The notes beneath the pieces were generated by a model. That model saw only the letters and a list, made by a program, of their open reading frames with translations, was not told the origin of the DNA and made no database searches. Below are positions 1 through 6,268 of a DNA stretch of 13,325 bases, in pieces (the first letter of the stretch is position 1; every line of letters begins with the position of its first letter). Source of the DNA: an uncultured Oscillospiraceae bacterium (GTDB lineage: Bacteria > Bacillota > Clostridia > Oscillospirales > Oscillospiraceae); contig CAKTPC010000052.1 in assembly GCA_934590505.1 (NCBI GenBank), positions 1-13,325 of the forward strand, written 5' to 3'. The translations under genes were made by a program, and so were the position numbers.

Positions 1-461
1 GACTGGAGCCAGTCTATCTTCGCGATATCGAAGAGGGCGAGGAACTCATTGATGGTGCCGTTATAGTTAAACAGCACCTGCCATATAAGCACGACCGACG
101 CGACCGGAACCATCATCGGGCTGAGGAAGAAGGTGCGGAACTGCGACTTCATCGGGATGCGGCACTCAAGCATGAGCGCCAGTACAATAGCAAGTATTAC
201 CGCAAGAGGCACAGCTATTGCAGAAAACTGCAAGGTATTTTTTGCCGCCATTATGAAAGCGGAGTTGTTAAAGAGCTTTATGAAATTTTCAAGGAACACG
301 AAGTTCCGCGAGCCGACGCCGTCGATCATCGAATAATACACCACGACGCCGAACGGGACGATGAAGAACACGCCCACGCCGATAAGGCTCGGCGACAGGA
401 AGCACAGGCTGCGCATGAAGTCCTGCCGCTTCAGCTTTCGTTTTTCTTTTTCTCTGTCCAT
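1..461 (-). CDS. Carbohydrate ABC transporter permease, MalF/UgpA type (partial, C-terminus outside window)
   Basis: This is an inner-membrane permease subunit of an ABC importer, probably for a sugar or oligosaccharide. It would form the translocation pore with a second permease lying beyond the window edge. The reading frame stays open from the ATG at 461-459 to position 1, giving 153 full codons. After a basic N-terminus (MDREKEKRKLKRQDF) there are three hydrophobic segments, at about residues 20-43, 78-98 and 110-131. The family signature FFLSPMMVPVASVVLIWQ sits in the third. The pattern LSPSLIGVGVFFIVPF followed by an extracytoplasmic loop is typical of MalF/UgpA-type permeases. The EAA loop that contacts the ATPase is not reached. 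A GGAGAG ribosome binding site lies 2 bases before the ATG. The solute-binding lipoprotein gene lies just upstream on the same strand, but this gene has its own promoter at 505-533. The exact sugar cannot be told. Confidence 0.9.
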   Translation of the reverse strand, partial: MDREKEKRKLKRQDFMRSLCFLSPSLIGVGVFFIVPFGVVVYYSMIDGVGSRNFVFLENFIKLFNNSAFIMAAKNTLQFSAIAVPLAVILAIVLALMLECRIPMKSQFRTFFLSPMMVPVASVVLIWQVLFNYNGTINEFLALFDIAKIDWLQ

Positions 462-504
462 AGCTCTCCGTTAAACATGTAAATAACCTGAAATTGCCAA
501 CGCC

Positions 505-533
505 ATTATAGCGCATCGCTTGCGTCTGCGCAA
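505..533 (-). promoter_or_regulatory. Sigma-A-type promoter for the ABC permease
   Basis: On the minus strand, TTGCGC (533-528) and a perfect TATAAT (510-505) are separated by exactly 17 bases. The predicted start near 498 leaves a leader of about 37 bases before the permease ATG. A 14-base inverted repeat, TTGCG-TCTG-CGCAA (520-533), covers the -35 hexamer and could be a repressor operator. A second short inverted repeat (511-515 with 527-531) lies in the spacer. The operator idea is inference. Confidence 0.7.
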
Positions 534-554
534 GGCGGCATTGATTAAGAGTGT

Positions 555-589
555 CTTAAAATTCATGGCGCGGCGTTTGCCGCGCCATG
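555..589 (-). terminator. Hairpin terminator or attenuator after the solute-binding protein gene
   Basis: There is a perfect 11-bp GC-rich stem (564-574 with 579-589) with a 4-base loop, read as AAAC on the minus strand. It is followed in the minus direction by AATTTTAAG. It starts 19 bases past the lipoprotein stop codon. The T-run is short, so termination may be partial. Partial read-through would give the usual excess of binding protein over permease. Confidence 0.65.
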
Positions 590-607
590 TGGTGTGGTAT
601 TACTTTA

Positions 608-3049
608 TCAACGCTGTTCGTTGACGTAGATGTTGGCCTTGCTCTGGATGAGGCGGGCAACATCCTCGGCGGTCTTCTGGCCTTCGAAGAAAGCTGCCGC
701 CTGTTCATTCACGATATTGAAGATGCTGTCATTATAATCGGCAGCCTTGGTCGTGGTCACGATAAGCTCACGGATCTGGTCGAGCTGCTCGGCATCGAGA
801 GCGTATATCTCCTGAGGCTCACCGGTGGTGTTGTTCCACATGGTGTAGAGCACGACGGGGATCTTCTCGCCGTTCTCGTCAAGTCGGTAATTGCCGTTGT
901 CATCCTTCTCGTACTGGATAGTGGTGGCTTCCTTGGCTTTCTCATCGAAAACATCGATGCGGCTGGAGAGAGCATAGCGGCCCTCGTTATATTCCTTGGT
1001 GAAGAACTGTCTGAGGAACTGCCAGATGGCGTCCTTATACTGGCTCTTGGCGCTCATGGCGTAGCCGCTGCCGTCAAGCGAGACCATGTTGCCGGTGCCG
1101 CTGTTGGTCGGGTAGCCGATATAGGTGATCTTGCCGCCGAGGAACTCGGTATAATTATTATAGAAGATATCCTGGATGCTGTAAGCGCTGGTGCGCACGA
1201 GCATCTGCTTGCCCTGAGCGAGACGGGTGGAGGTATCATTCTCGTCAGTCCACTCGTAGTTCTCCCAGTCAAATTCCGAGGGGAAGGAGTTTGCGAAGTT
1301 CAGCAGGTCAATGAACTGCTGGCTGTCAAAGCTGCATTTCCCGGTGCCCCAATCGACGAAGCTGTCCATATCCAGCGCAAGGCAGGTCTGGAGAATGTCG
1401 GCCTTGGTGGTATACTGGTCGAAAGCGGTGCAGCCCTCTGGCATAGAGGCAAGAGCGGCGTTGAATTCGTCATAGTTCCAGCCCGGAGTGTCGCCCACAA
1501 CGGAGGCCGCACCGATGACGGAGTTGATGTAGATACCGGAGAGAGTGGTGCAGAGCTTGCCGTTCTCCTCAAAGGCCTGAAGCACGCTGGGGAAGAAATC
1601 GTCACGGCTGAGCTCGCTGTCGGCATCGATGTAGGGATAGAGGTCCTCAAGCAGCCCCTTGGAGGCGAGCTGGCGGTAGTTGAGCCCGTTCAGGCAGAAG
1701 ATATCGGGAAGGTTGCCGGAGAGAATTTCGGTGTTGAGCTTGGTCTGACCGGCGTCCCAGCCGTCCTGATCGTTATTGTACTCGGAATAGTCCTTGACCT
1801 CGATGCGGTACTGGTCGTTGCTGCGATTGAACTTGACTATCATATCCTGTATATCATAGTCAATATAGATTGCGGCAAGCGTGATGGCCTCCTTATGGGG
1901 CACGGAATCGTAAGGCACCTTGGATACAGTGATAAGGTCGATGCTGCTGGTCTGATCCTTATCGTTCCACTCATTCAGCCAGCAGGTAACGGTGCCGTTC
2001 TCGTCGACATTCAGGATGTTGACATTGGAGCCGTTGACATCGCAGTTGAGCCAGTTGAAGATCTTCTCGGACTGCTGCTTCTCAACGGAGTAGCCATAGA
2101 AGCTGGAGCCGTTGGTATAATAGAAGTCATAGTCCCCGCCGCCGGAGATCGCGCTGTAGGTATCGAAGTTAATGTTGATGGGGTCTTTGAGGGTGCCGCT
2201 CTCGGCATCGAGTTTATAGAGCTTCTGACCTTCGCCGCCATAGATGGAAGCGGCGAGGCTGCCGTCGGCAAAGCGGAGGACAGTGTCGACATAATCATCG
2301 GAACCGGCGCTGACGGTATACGCATCGGTACCGTCAAGCTTCACGGCACGGATGGCGTTGGTGCTGTTATCGACAAAGACAACATTGCCGTCCTTGTCCA
2401 GCTGCATATTATAGGTATTGAGCCACTGATCCTGCTCGGTCGGGATAAGGGCGCAGGTCAGCTCATTGCCGTCCTTATCGAAGCTGCGGACATAATATTT
2501 CTGCTCGTTCTTCTGCCCTGCCCAGTATTCGTCACTGTAAAGGACGGGGTCGCCTTCGCCGTCGTACCACGAGGTGTTGACGACCTCAACGGTGACAAAG
2601 CCGCTGTCGGTGAAACGGACGCTGTTCATATAGCTGCTGGAGACAAAGTTCTTGCGGCCCTGATCGTCTGTCTCGGCGGGCATGGATTCGTACTTGTCGA
2701 GCTTCGTAAGATTGCCGTTATTGTCGATGCGGTAAAGGAAGGTGGCGTAAACATCGTACTGACCTTCATACTCGGGGGTGACGCCCTCGGGGATGTTCTC
2801 GCCGATTTTCTCATTGCTGGTGGCATACATTCCATCGGCAGTCATCGCGCATATGTTCAGGTAATTTTCCCGGTTCTGCGTGAGGTCCTTATACTCGGCG
2901 GTATAGACATACTCAGGCGTAGGCTCCTGATCTTTTTTGGTATTCGCAGTGCCGGACTGGCCGCTGCTGCCGCAGGCGGCAAGGCTCAGGCACATAACAA
3001 CTGCCAGAATGAGGCACACTATGCGTCCAAAAAGCTTGGTGTTCTTCAT
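608..3049 (-). CDS. Lipoprotein with N-terminal propeller-like region fused to a family-1 extracellular solute-binding domain
   Basis: This is an exported, lipid-anchored substrate receptor for an ABC importer, 813 residues long. The chosen ATG (3049) has AGGAGG five bases upstream and is followed directly by a lipoprotein signal peptide ending LSLAAC, with the lipidated Cys at residue 26. A longer in-frame start at 3169 would bury this signal. Residues about 55-380 hold recurrent strand-turn units with Asp/Gly/Asn turns (DNNGN, DKDGN twice, LDGTD, ADGSL, DENGT), which suggests a beta-propeller-like domain. From about residue 385 a solute-binding protein fold begins (AAIYIDYDIQDMIVKFN). It carries typical features: LNTEILSGNLPDIF, the GLLEDLYPYID segment, and a C-terminal helix rich in Glu and Ala. 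Family-1 binding proteins are usually 400-450 residues, so this one is nearly doubled. The permease start lies downstream, consistent with sugar uptake. The substrate is unknown. The propeller assignment is a visual inference. Confidence 0.87.
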   Translation of the reverse strand: MKNTKLFGRIVCLILAVVMCLSLAACGSSGQSGTANTKKDQEPTPEYVYTAEYKDLTQNRENYLNICAMTADGMYATSNEKIGENIPEGVTPEYEGQYDVYATFLYRIDNNGNLTKLDKYESMPAETDDQGRKNFVSSSYMNSVRFTDSGFVTVEVVNTSWYDGEGDPVLYSDEYWAGQKNEQKYYVRSFDKDGNELTCALIPTEQDQWLNTYNMQLDKDGNVVFVDNSTNAIRAVKLDGTDAYTVSAGSDDYVDTVLRFADGSLAASIYGGEGQKLYKLDAESGTLKDPININFDTYSAISGGGDYDFYYTNGSSFYGYSVEKQQSEKIFNWLNCDVNGSNVNILNVDENGTVTCWLNEWNDKDQTSSIDLITVSKVPYDSVPHKEAITLAAIYIDYDIQDMIVKFNRSNDQYRIEVKDYSEYNNDQDGWDAGQTKLNTEILSGNLPDIFCLNGLNYRQLASKGLLEDLYPYIDADSELSRDDFFPSVLQAFEENGKLCTTLSGIYINSVIGAASVVGDTPGWNYDEFNAALASMPEGCTAFDQYTTKADILQTCLALDMDSFVDWGTGKCSFDSQQFIDLLNFANSFPSEFDWENYEWTDENDTSTRLAQGKQMLVRTSAYSIQDIFYNNYTEFLGGKITYIGYPTNSGTGNMVSLDGSGYAMSAKSQYKDAIWQFLRQFFTKEYNEGRYALSSRIDVFDEKAKEATTIQYEKDDNGNYRLDENGEKIPVVLYTMWNNTTGEPQEIYALDAEQLDQIRELIVTTTKAADYNDSIFNIVNEQAAAFFEGQKTAEDVARLIQSKANIYVNEQR

Positions 3050-3083
3050 TTCATCCTCCTGAATTACATTGTTTTTCGAGTGT

Positions 3084-3113
3084 ATTGTACCATAAATGCC
3101 CCTGCTTTGTCTC
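3084..3113 (-). promoter_or_regulatory. Probable promoter of the solute-binding lipoprotein gene
   Basis: On the minus strand there is an extended -10, TGGTACAAT, whose TACAAT hexamer occupies 3089-3084. A weak -35, GAGACA (3113-3108), lies 18 bases upstream. The start would be near 3077, about 28 bases before the ATG. It diverges from the two-component promoter about 55 bases away. Confidence 0.55.
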
Positions 3114-3142
3114 TTAAGCTTTCTTAAAACAGGGAAAAACCG

Positions 3143-3170
3143 TTGTAACCGCGGATTTTTATGATACAAT
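3143..3170 (+). promoter_or_regulatory. Promoter of the two-component system operon
   Basis: TTGTAA (3143-3148) is followed after 16 bases by TACAAT (3165-3170), with an extended -10 TG at 3162-3163. The predicted start near 3177 lies about 47 bases ahead of the regulator ATG. A perfect inverted repeat flanks the spacer and -10 element. Confidence 0.6.
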
Positions 3171-3177
3171 GGTTACA
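3144..3177. repeat. Inverted repeat TGTAACC / GGTTACA bracketing the -10 of the two-component promoter
   Basis: Two perfect 7-bp inverted arms (3144-3150 and 3171-3177) are separated by 20 bases. The left arm overlaps the -35 and the right arm starts just past the -10. The position suits an operator, perhaps for autoregulation. However, OmpR/PhoB-type regulators usually bind direct repeats, so another protein or chance is possible. Confidence 0.4.
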
Positions 3178-3223
3178 TATTTACTGCACTTTGCACAGTG
3201 CGAAAACATGGAGGTGACGCCGG

Positions 3224-3913
3224 ATGGCTGACACGTCTCACATCCTCATAGTAGATGACGATCCGGACATAAGAAAAGTTCTCTTTTTTCTGCTGAAAGA
3301 TAATTATTTTGTTGAGGAAGCCGCCGACGGTGCTGCCGCAGTGGAATACATCGCCGCGCATCCGGAGACAGACCTTGTCGTGCTGGACGTGATGATGCCG
3401 GGGATGTCCGGGTACGAGGTCTGCGGAAAGATACGGGCTCTCTCCAACGCGCCGATACTGTTCCTCACGGCGAAGTCCGCGGAGGCGGACATGATATCGG
3501 CCTACGGCAGCGGCGGGGACGATTTCCTTTCCAAGCCCTTTTCACAGGGCGAGTTTCTGGCAAAGGTAAATTCGCTGCTGCGCCGATACAAGGAGTACCG
3601 CGGCAAGCCCGCCGAGGCGTTGACGATAGACGGTCTTGAGGTCGACCTCGAGACGCACAGCGTGAAGTGCTCCGGCAAGGACGTCACGCTGACGGACACG
3701 GAATATGCCATTCTCGAGTATCTGCTGAAAAACCGCGGCAGCACCGTGACTGCGGCAGAGCTGTACGAGTCGGTATGGAGGGAGCGCTTTCTCCCCGGCT
3801 CTGGCAACACAGTTATGGTACACGTGCTGAACCTGCGCCGCAAGATAGAAGAGACGCCGAGCGCACCGAAGATCATCCGCACCGTATGGGGAAAGGGTTA
3901 CCAGATTGATTAA
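3224..3913 (+). CDS. OmpR/PhoB-family response regulator (VanR-like)
   Basis: This is a cytoplasmic DNA-binding response regulator of 229 residues, the usual family length. The receiver domain covers about residues 5-118. It has the acidic pair D11/D12 in ILIVDDDPDI, the phosphoacceptor D55 in LVVLDVMMPG, T82 in FLTAK, and K104 in LSKPF, so all active-site positions are present. A winged-helix effector domain covers about 131-229. Its likely recognition helix is NTVMVHVLNLRRKIE, and it ends with the family pattern IRTVWGKGYQI. The ATG has GGAGGTGA six bases upstream. The stop codon overlaps the kinase start, so the two are almost certainly translated together. The adjacent divergent sugar-uptake lipoprotein gene is a possible target, but clostridial sugar-responsive systems more often use AraC-type regulators, so that link is weak. 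The signal is unknown. Confidence 0.93.
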   Translation: MADTSHILIVDDDPDIRKVLFFLLKDNYFVEEAADGAAAVEYIAAHPETDLVVLDVMMPGMSGYEVCGKIRALSNAPILFLTAKSAEADMISAYGSGGDDFLSKPFSQGEFLAKVNSLLRRYKEYRGKPAEALTIDGLEVDLETHSVKCSGKDVTLTDTEYAILEYLLKNRGSTVTAAELYESVWRERFLPGSGNTVMVHVLNLRRKIEETPSAPKIIRTVWGKGYQID

Positions 3914-5237
3914 GAAGCTGAAGCTCTCCTCCTCGCTCAATGCGAAGATGCTGTACGTCTGCGTCGGCGGTCTGCTGCTGGCATTGGCGGTGTTCCTGCT
4001 GATAAACCGGCTCGGGATGCTGCTGGTCGACAAGGTATATATGAGCGACGACGCGGTAAAACAGCGCAAGAACGAGATCTACTCCGACTTTTCCGCTTAC
4101 GTCAAGGCAAACTCCGTTAGCGGGCGGGACAGTCTCGCCGTTGCGCAATGGACGGACGGGCAGCCATACGTCACGGTCGTGATATTCGGCAGGGATGCCG
4201 ACCACCGGCGTTTTCATGATGGCAAGACGGAGCAGGAAAATGGCGTACACAGCAGCTATGACTATCACAATTACGGTACGCTCTACCTCGTCCGCTTTGA
4301 GGACGGTCTTTATCAGGTCGCGATCTCCGACGCTTCCGATACGCGGCAGCGCGGCATAGTGCGCGCAGCTTCAGTTTTCACGGCTTTCTTCGCTTTTATT
4401 CTTTTTTACATGTGGTACACGCGGCGGCTGACGGACAGGATAATAAAGCTCTCGAAGGACGCGGCGGAGGTAAGCTCCGGTGAGCTTGAAAAAGTAATAA
4501 GCTCCGACGGCAGCGACGAGATCGCAGCGCTCGCTTTGTCGATGGATGAGATGCGCCGCTCGGTCATGCAGCGTATGGGCAATGAGAGCCGCGCATGGGA
4601 GGCAAACGCCGAGCTGATAACAGCAATATCGCACGATATACGCACACCGATGACCTCAATGCTCGGGTATCTCGGGCTTCTGAACGACAGCGGCTTTGAG
4701 GACAAGGAGCGGTGCAGGCAGTTCACTGCCTCGGCCTACGCCAAGGCGATGGAGCTCAAGGAGCTGACGGACGAGCTGTTTCGGTACTTCCTCGTCTACG
4801 GCAAGGCAGAGCTGGAGCTTTCGCTCGAGAGCTACGACGGGCGGCTCCTGCTCGAACAGCTGCTCGGCGAGGCGGAGTTTGACCTTATCGACTCCGGCTT
4901 TCGCGTGCAGCGAATAGAGTTTAAGGGAGAGTGCAGCGTATCGGCAGACCCGCTCTATCTCAAGCGTACGCTTGACAATATGATATCCAACATCAAAAAA
5001 TACGCCGACGCCGAGCGCCCGATCATAGTGATAACCGAGCTGACCGACGGCAAACTGTCCGTCTGCATCTCGAACTACGTCAAGCGCTCTATGGACAAGG
5101 TCGAGAGCACGAAGATAGGCATACGTACCTGCCGCAAGATCATGGAGGCTATGGGCGGCAGCTTCACCATCGCAAGCGACGGCGAGCACTTTGCCGCGGA
5201 GTTCGCGCTGCCGGCAGTGGAAAAGATGGTGGAATAA
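3906..5237 (+). CDS. HAMP-domain sensor histidine kinase with divergent ATP-binding domain
   Basis: This membrane sensor kinase of 443 residues should phosphorylate the regulator encoded just upstream. The TTG start at 3906 overlaps the regulator stop by 8 bases, which favours translational coupling. The next in-frame ATG (3948, residue 15) is a less likely alternative because it would trim the cytoplasmic lead-in to the first helix. In order it has a membrane helix at about 16-38, an extracytoplasmic sensor region at about 40-150, a second helix at about 154-171, a HAMP linker at about 172-225, and a dimerisation/phosphoacceptor segment with H243 in ITAISHDIRTPMTSM. The ATPase domain has an N-box-like DNMISNIKKYA with N362. 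A clear DxGxG G1 box is absent: after ISNYVKRSMDKVESTK comes IGIRTCRKIMEAMGG, which occupies the G2 position. Similar degenerate ATPase domains occur in other clostridial VanS-like kinases, as far as I recall. No sensor-domain family is recognised. Confidence 0.9.
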   Translation: MIKKLKLSSSLNAKMLYVCVGGLLLALAVFLLINRLGMLLVDKVYMSDDAVKQRKNEIYSDFSAYVKANSVSGRDSLAVAQWTDGQPYVTVVIFGRDADHRRFHDGKTEQENGVHSSYDYHNYGTLYLVRFEDGLYQVAISDASDTRQRGIVRAASVFTAFFAFILFYMWYTRRLTDRIIKLSKDAAEVSSGELEKVISSDGSDEIAALALSMDEMRRSVMQRMGNESRAWEANAELITAISHDIRTPMTSMLGYLGLLNDSGFEDKERCRQFTASAYAKAMELKELTDELFRYFLVYGKAELELSLESYDGRLLLEQLLGEAEFDLIDSGFRVQRIEFKGECSVSADPLYLKRTLDNMISNIKKYADAERPIIVITELTDGKLSVCISNYVKRSMDKVESTKIGIRTCRKIMEAMGGSFTIASDGEHFAAEFALPAVEKMVE

Positions 5238-5248
5238 TACAGGATAAT

Positions 5249-5283
5249 AACCGTACTGCAAGGCTTGACCATGCAGTACGGTT
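5249..5283 (+). terminator. Palindromic hairpin after the kinase gene, overlapping the next promoter
   Basis: There is a perfect 12-bp stem (5249-5260 with 5272-5283) around an 11-base loop, 11 bases past the kinase stop. It is followed by TAGTTATAAT rather than a T-run, so it is a poor intrinsic terminator. The -35 of the downstream promoter lies in its loop and the right arm lies in the promoter spacer. It could equally be a repressor operator (arms AACCGTACTGCA). Confidence 0.5.
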
Positions 5284-5293
5284 TAGTTATAAT
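5265..5293 (+). promoter_or_regulatory. Strong sigma-A-type promoter for the VOC/cysteine hydrolase operon
   Basis: TTGACC (5265-5270) and a perfect TATAAT (5288-5293) are spaced by 17 bases. The predicted start near 5300 gives a leader of about 23 bases to the ATG at 5323. The promoter lies inside the 5249-5283 palindrome, which suggests that protein binding or hairpin formation there could affect expression. Confidence 0.72.
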
Positions 5294-5322
5294 ATGCTTA
5301 AATATGTAATGGAGGGTTTGTC

Positions 5323-5691
5323 ATGTTCAAATTCAACCACTTCAATTTCAATGTTCTCGACCTCGACCGCAGCCTGAAGTTCTATAAGGACGCGCTCGGC
5401 CTTGAGCCGGTGCGCGAAAAGGACGCGGCGGACGGCAGCTATAAGATCATCTTCCTCGGCGACGGCGCGACCGCTTTCCGCCTTGAGCTGACATGGCTGC
5501 GCGACCACACGGAGCCCTACGACCTCGGCGAGCAGGAGTTCCACCTCGCGTTCACCGTCGAGGACTACGCGGACGCGTTCGAGAAGCACAAGGCTATGGG
5601 CTGCATCTGCTTTGAAAACCCAGCAATGGGCATCTACTTTATAGAGGACCCGGACGGGTACTGGATAGAGATAATCCTCGAGAAGAGATAA
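5323..5691 (+). CDS. VOC-family protein, glyoxalase I-like (lactoylglutathione lyase-like)
   Basis: This is a cytoplasmic metal-dependent enzyme of the vicinal oxygen chelate superfamily, 122 residues. Two beta-alpha-beta-beta-beta modules are visible, at about residues 3-56 and 70-121. The metal-ligand positions of glyoxalase I are all occupied: H6 (FNHFNFNV), E55 (FRLELTW), H74 (EFHLAF) and E116 (YWIEII). The family endings EDPDGYWIEI and LDRSLKFYKDALGL are also present. Glyoxalase I detoxifies methylglyoxal as a thiol hemithioacetal. Most Clostridia lack glutathione, so the co-substrate or even the reaction may differ. GGAGGG lies seven bases before the ATG. The gene is first in a tight operon with a nicotinamidase-like hydrolase. 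VOC members vary widely in chemistry, so the exact substrate is open. Confidence 0.88.
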   Translation: MFKFNHFNFNVLDLDRSLKFYKDALGLEPVREKDAADGSYKIIFLGDGATAFRLELTWLRDHTEPYDLGEQEFHLAFTVEDYADAFEKHKAMGCICFENPAMGIYFIEDPDGYWIEIILEKR

Positions 5692-5701
5692 GGAGAAAGT
5701 T

Positions 5702-6226
5702 ATGCAGGATATACTCATCGTTGTCGATATGCAGAACGACTTCATCGACGGTGCACTCGGCACAGCCGAGGCCGTCGCCATCGTGCCCAAAGTCGTTGAA
5801 AAGGTCAAGGACTTCAAGGGAATTGTCATATTCACGCGCGACACGCACGGTGAAAATTATATGCAGACGCAGGAGGGGCGCAACCTGCCCGTGCCGCACT
5901 GCATCAAGGGCAGCCATGGCTGGGAGGTCTGCCCCGCTCTCGAGCCGCTGCGCACCGGGCTCACCATAGATAAGCCGACCTTCGGTTCGGCAGAGCTGGG
6001 CAGGCTGCTTCTTGAGCTTGGCGCGAAGGACCCGGTCGGGAGCATCACGCTCGTCGGCCTGTGCACAGATATATGCGTTATTTCAAACGCGATGATAGCA
6101 AAGGCTTTCCTGCCGGAGGTGCCGGTCACGGTAGACGCGGCGTGCTGCGCGGGCGTCACGCCTGAGAGCCACCGCAACGCCCTGAACGCGATGAAGATGT
6201 GCCAGGTCAGGATAGAGAACGAATAA
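5702..6226 (+). CDS. Cysteine hydrolase of the isochorismatase/nicotinamidase family
   Basis: This is a cytoplasmic amide hydrolase of 174 residues, about the length of short nicotinamidase-like proteins. The catalytic triad is D9 (IVVDMQNDF), K91 (TIDKPTFGS) and C125 in LCTDICVISNA. Nicotinamidases (PncA) bind a metal through Asp-x-His and further His residues. Here D47 and H49 (TRDTHG) and H66 (PVPHC) are present, but the third His of the usual D-x-H-x5-H spacing is not obvious. The best guess is nicotinamide deamidation for NAD salvage, with another small amide as the alternative. AAGGAG lies six bases before the ATG, and only 10 bases separate it from the VOC gene, so the two share an mRNA. 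No NAD-related gene is nearby to confirm the role. Confidence 0.87.
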   Translation: MQDILIVVDMQNDFIDGALGTAEAVAIVPKVVEKVKDFKGIVIFTRDTHGENYMQTQEGRNLPVPHCIKGSHGWEVCPALEPLRTGLTIDKPTFGSAELGRLLLELGAKDPVGSITLVGLCTDICVISNAMIAKAFLPEVPVTVDAACCAGVTPESHRNALNAMKMCQVRIENE

Positions 6227-6236
6227 AGATAGCAAA

Positions 6237-6260
6237 TCCGGGGATCAAACGATCCCCGGA
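6237..6260. terminator. Bidirectional hairpin terminator between convergent genes
   Basis: There is a perfect 10-bp stem (6237-6246 with 6251-6260) with loop AAAC on the plus strand. It lies 10 bases past the hydrolase stop and 8 bases past the rhomboid-like stop on the other strand. The flanks are AT-rich (ATAATATTTC on plus, TTTGC on minus) without long T-runs, so efficiency is uncertain. Confidence 0.65.
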
Positions 6261-6268
6261 ATAATATT

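Noticed and set aside
520..533. A definite LacI-family operator at the permease promoter
   Set aside because: The repeat is palindromic and well placed but lacks the central CG of typical LacI/GalR sites, and no regulator gene is in view. It is kept only as a possibility.
587..3127. An 846-codon open frame on the plus strand opposite the lipoprotein gene
   Set aside because: It is fully antisense to a gene with a lipobox, ribosome binding site and clear domains. Its translation is a Val/Ile/Gly/Asp-rich sequence typical of the reverse of a GC-biased gene, and its start lies inside the terminator hairpin.
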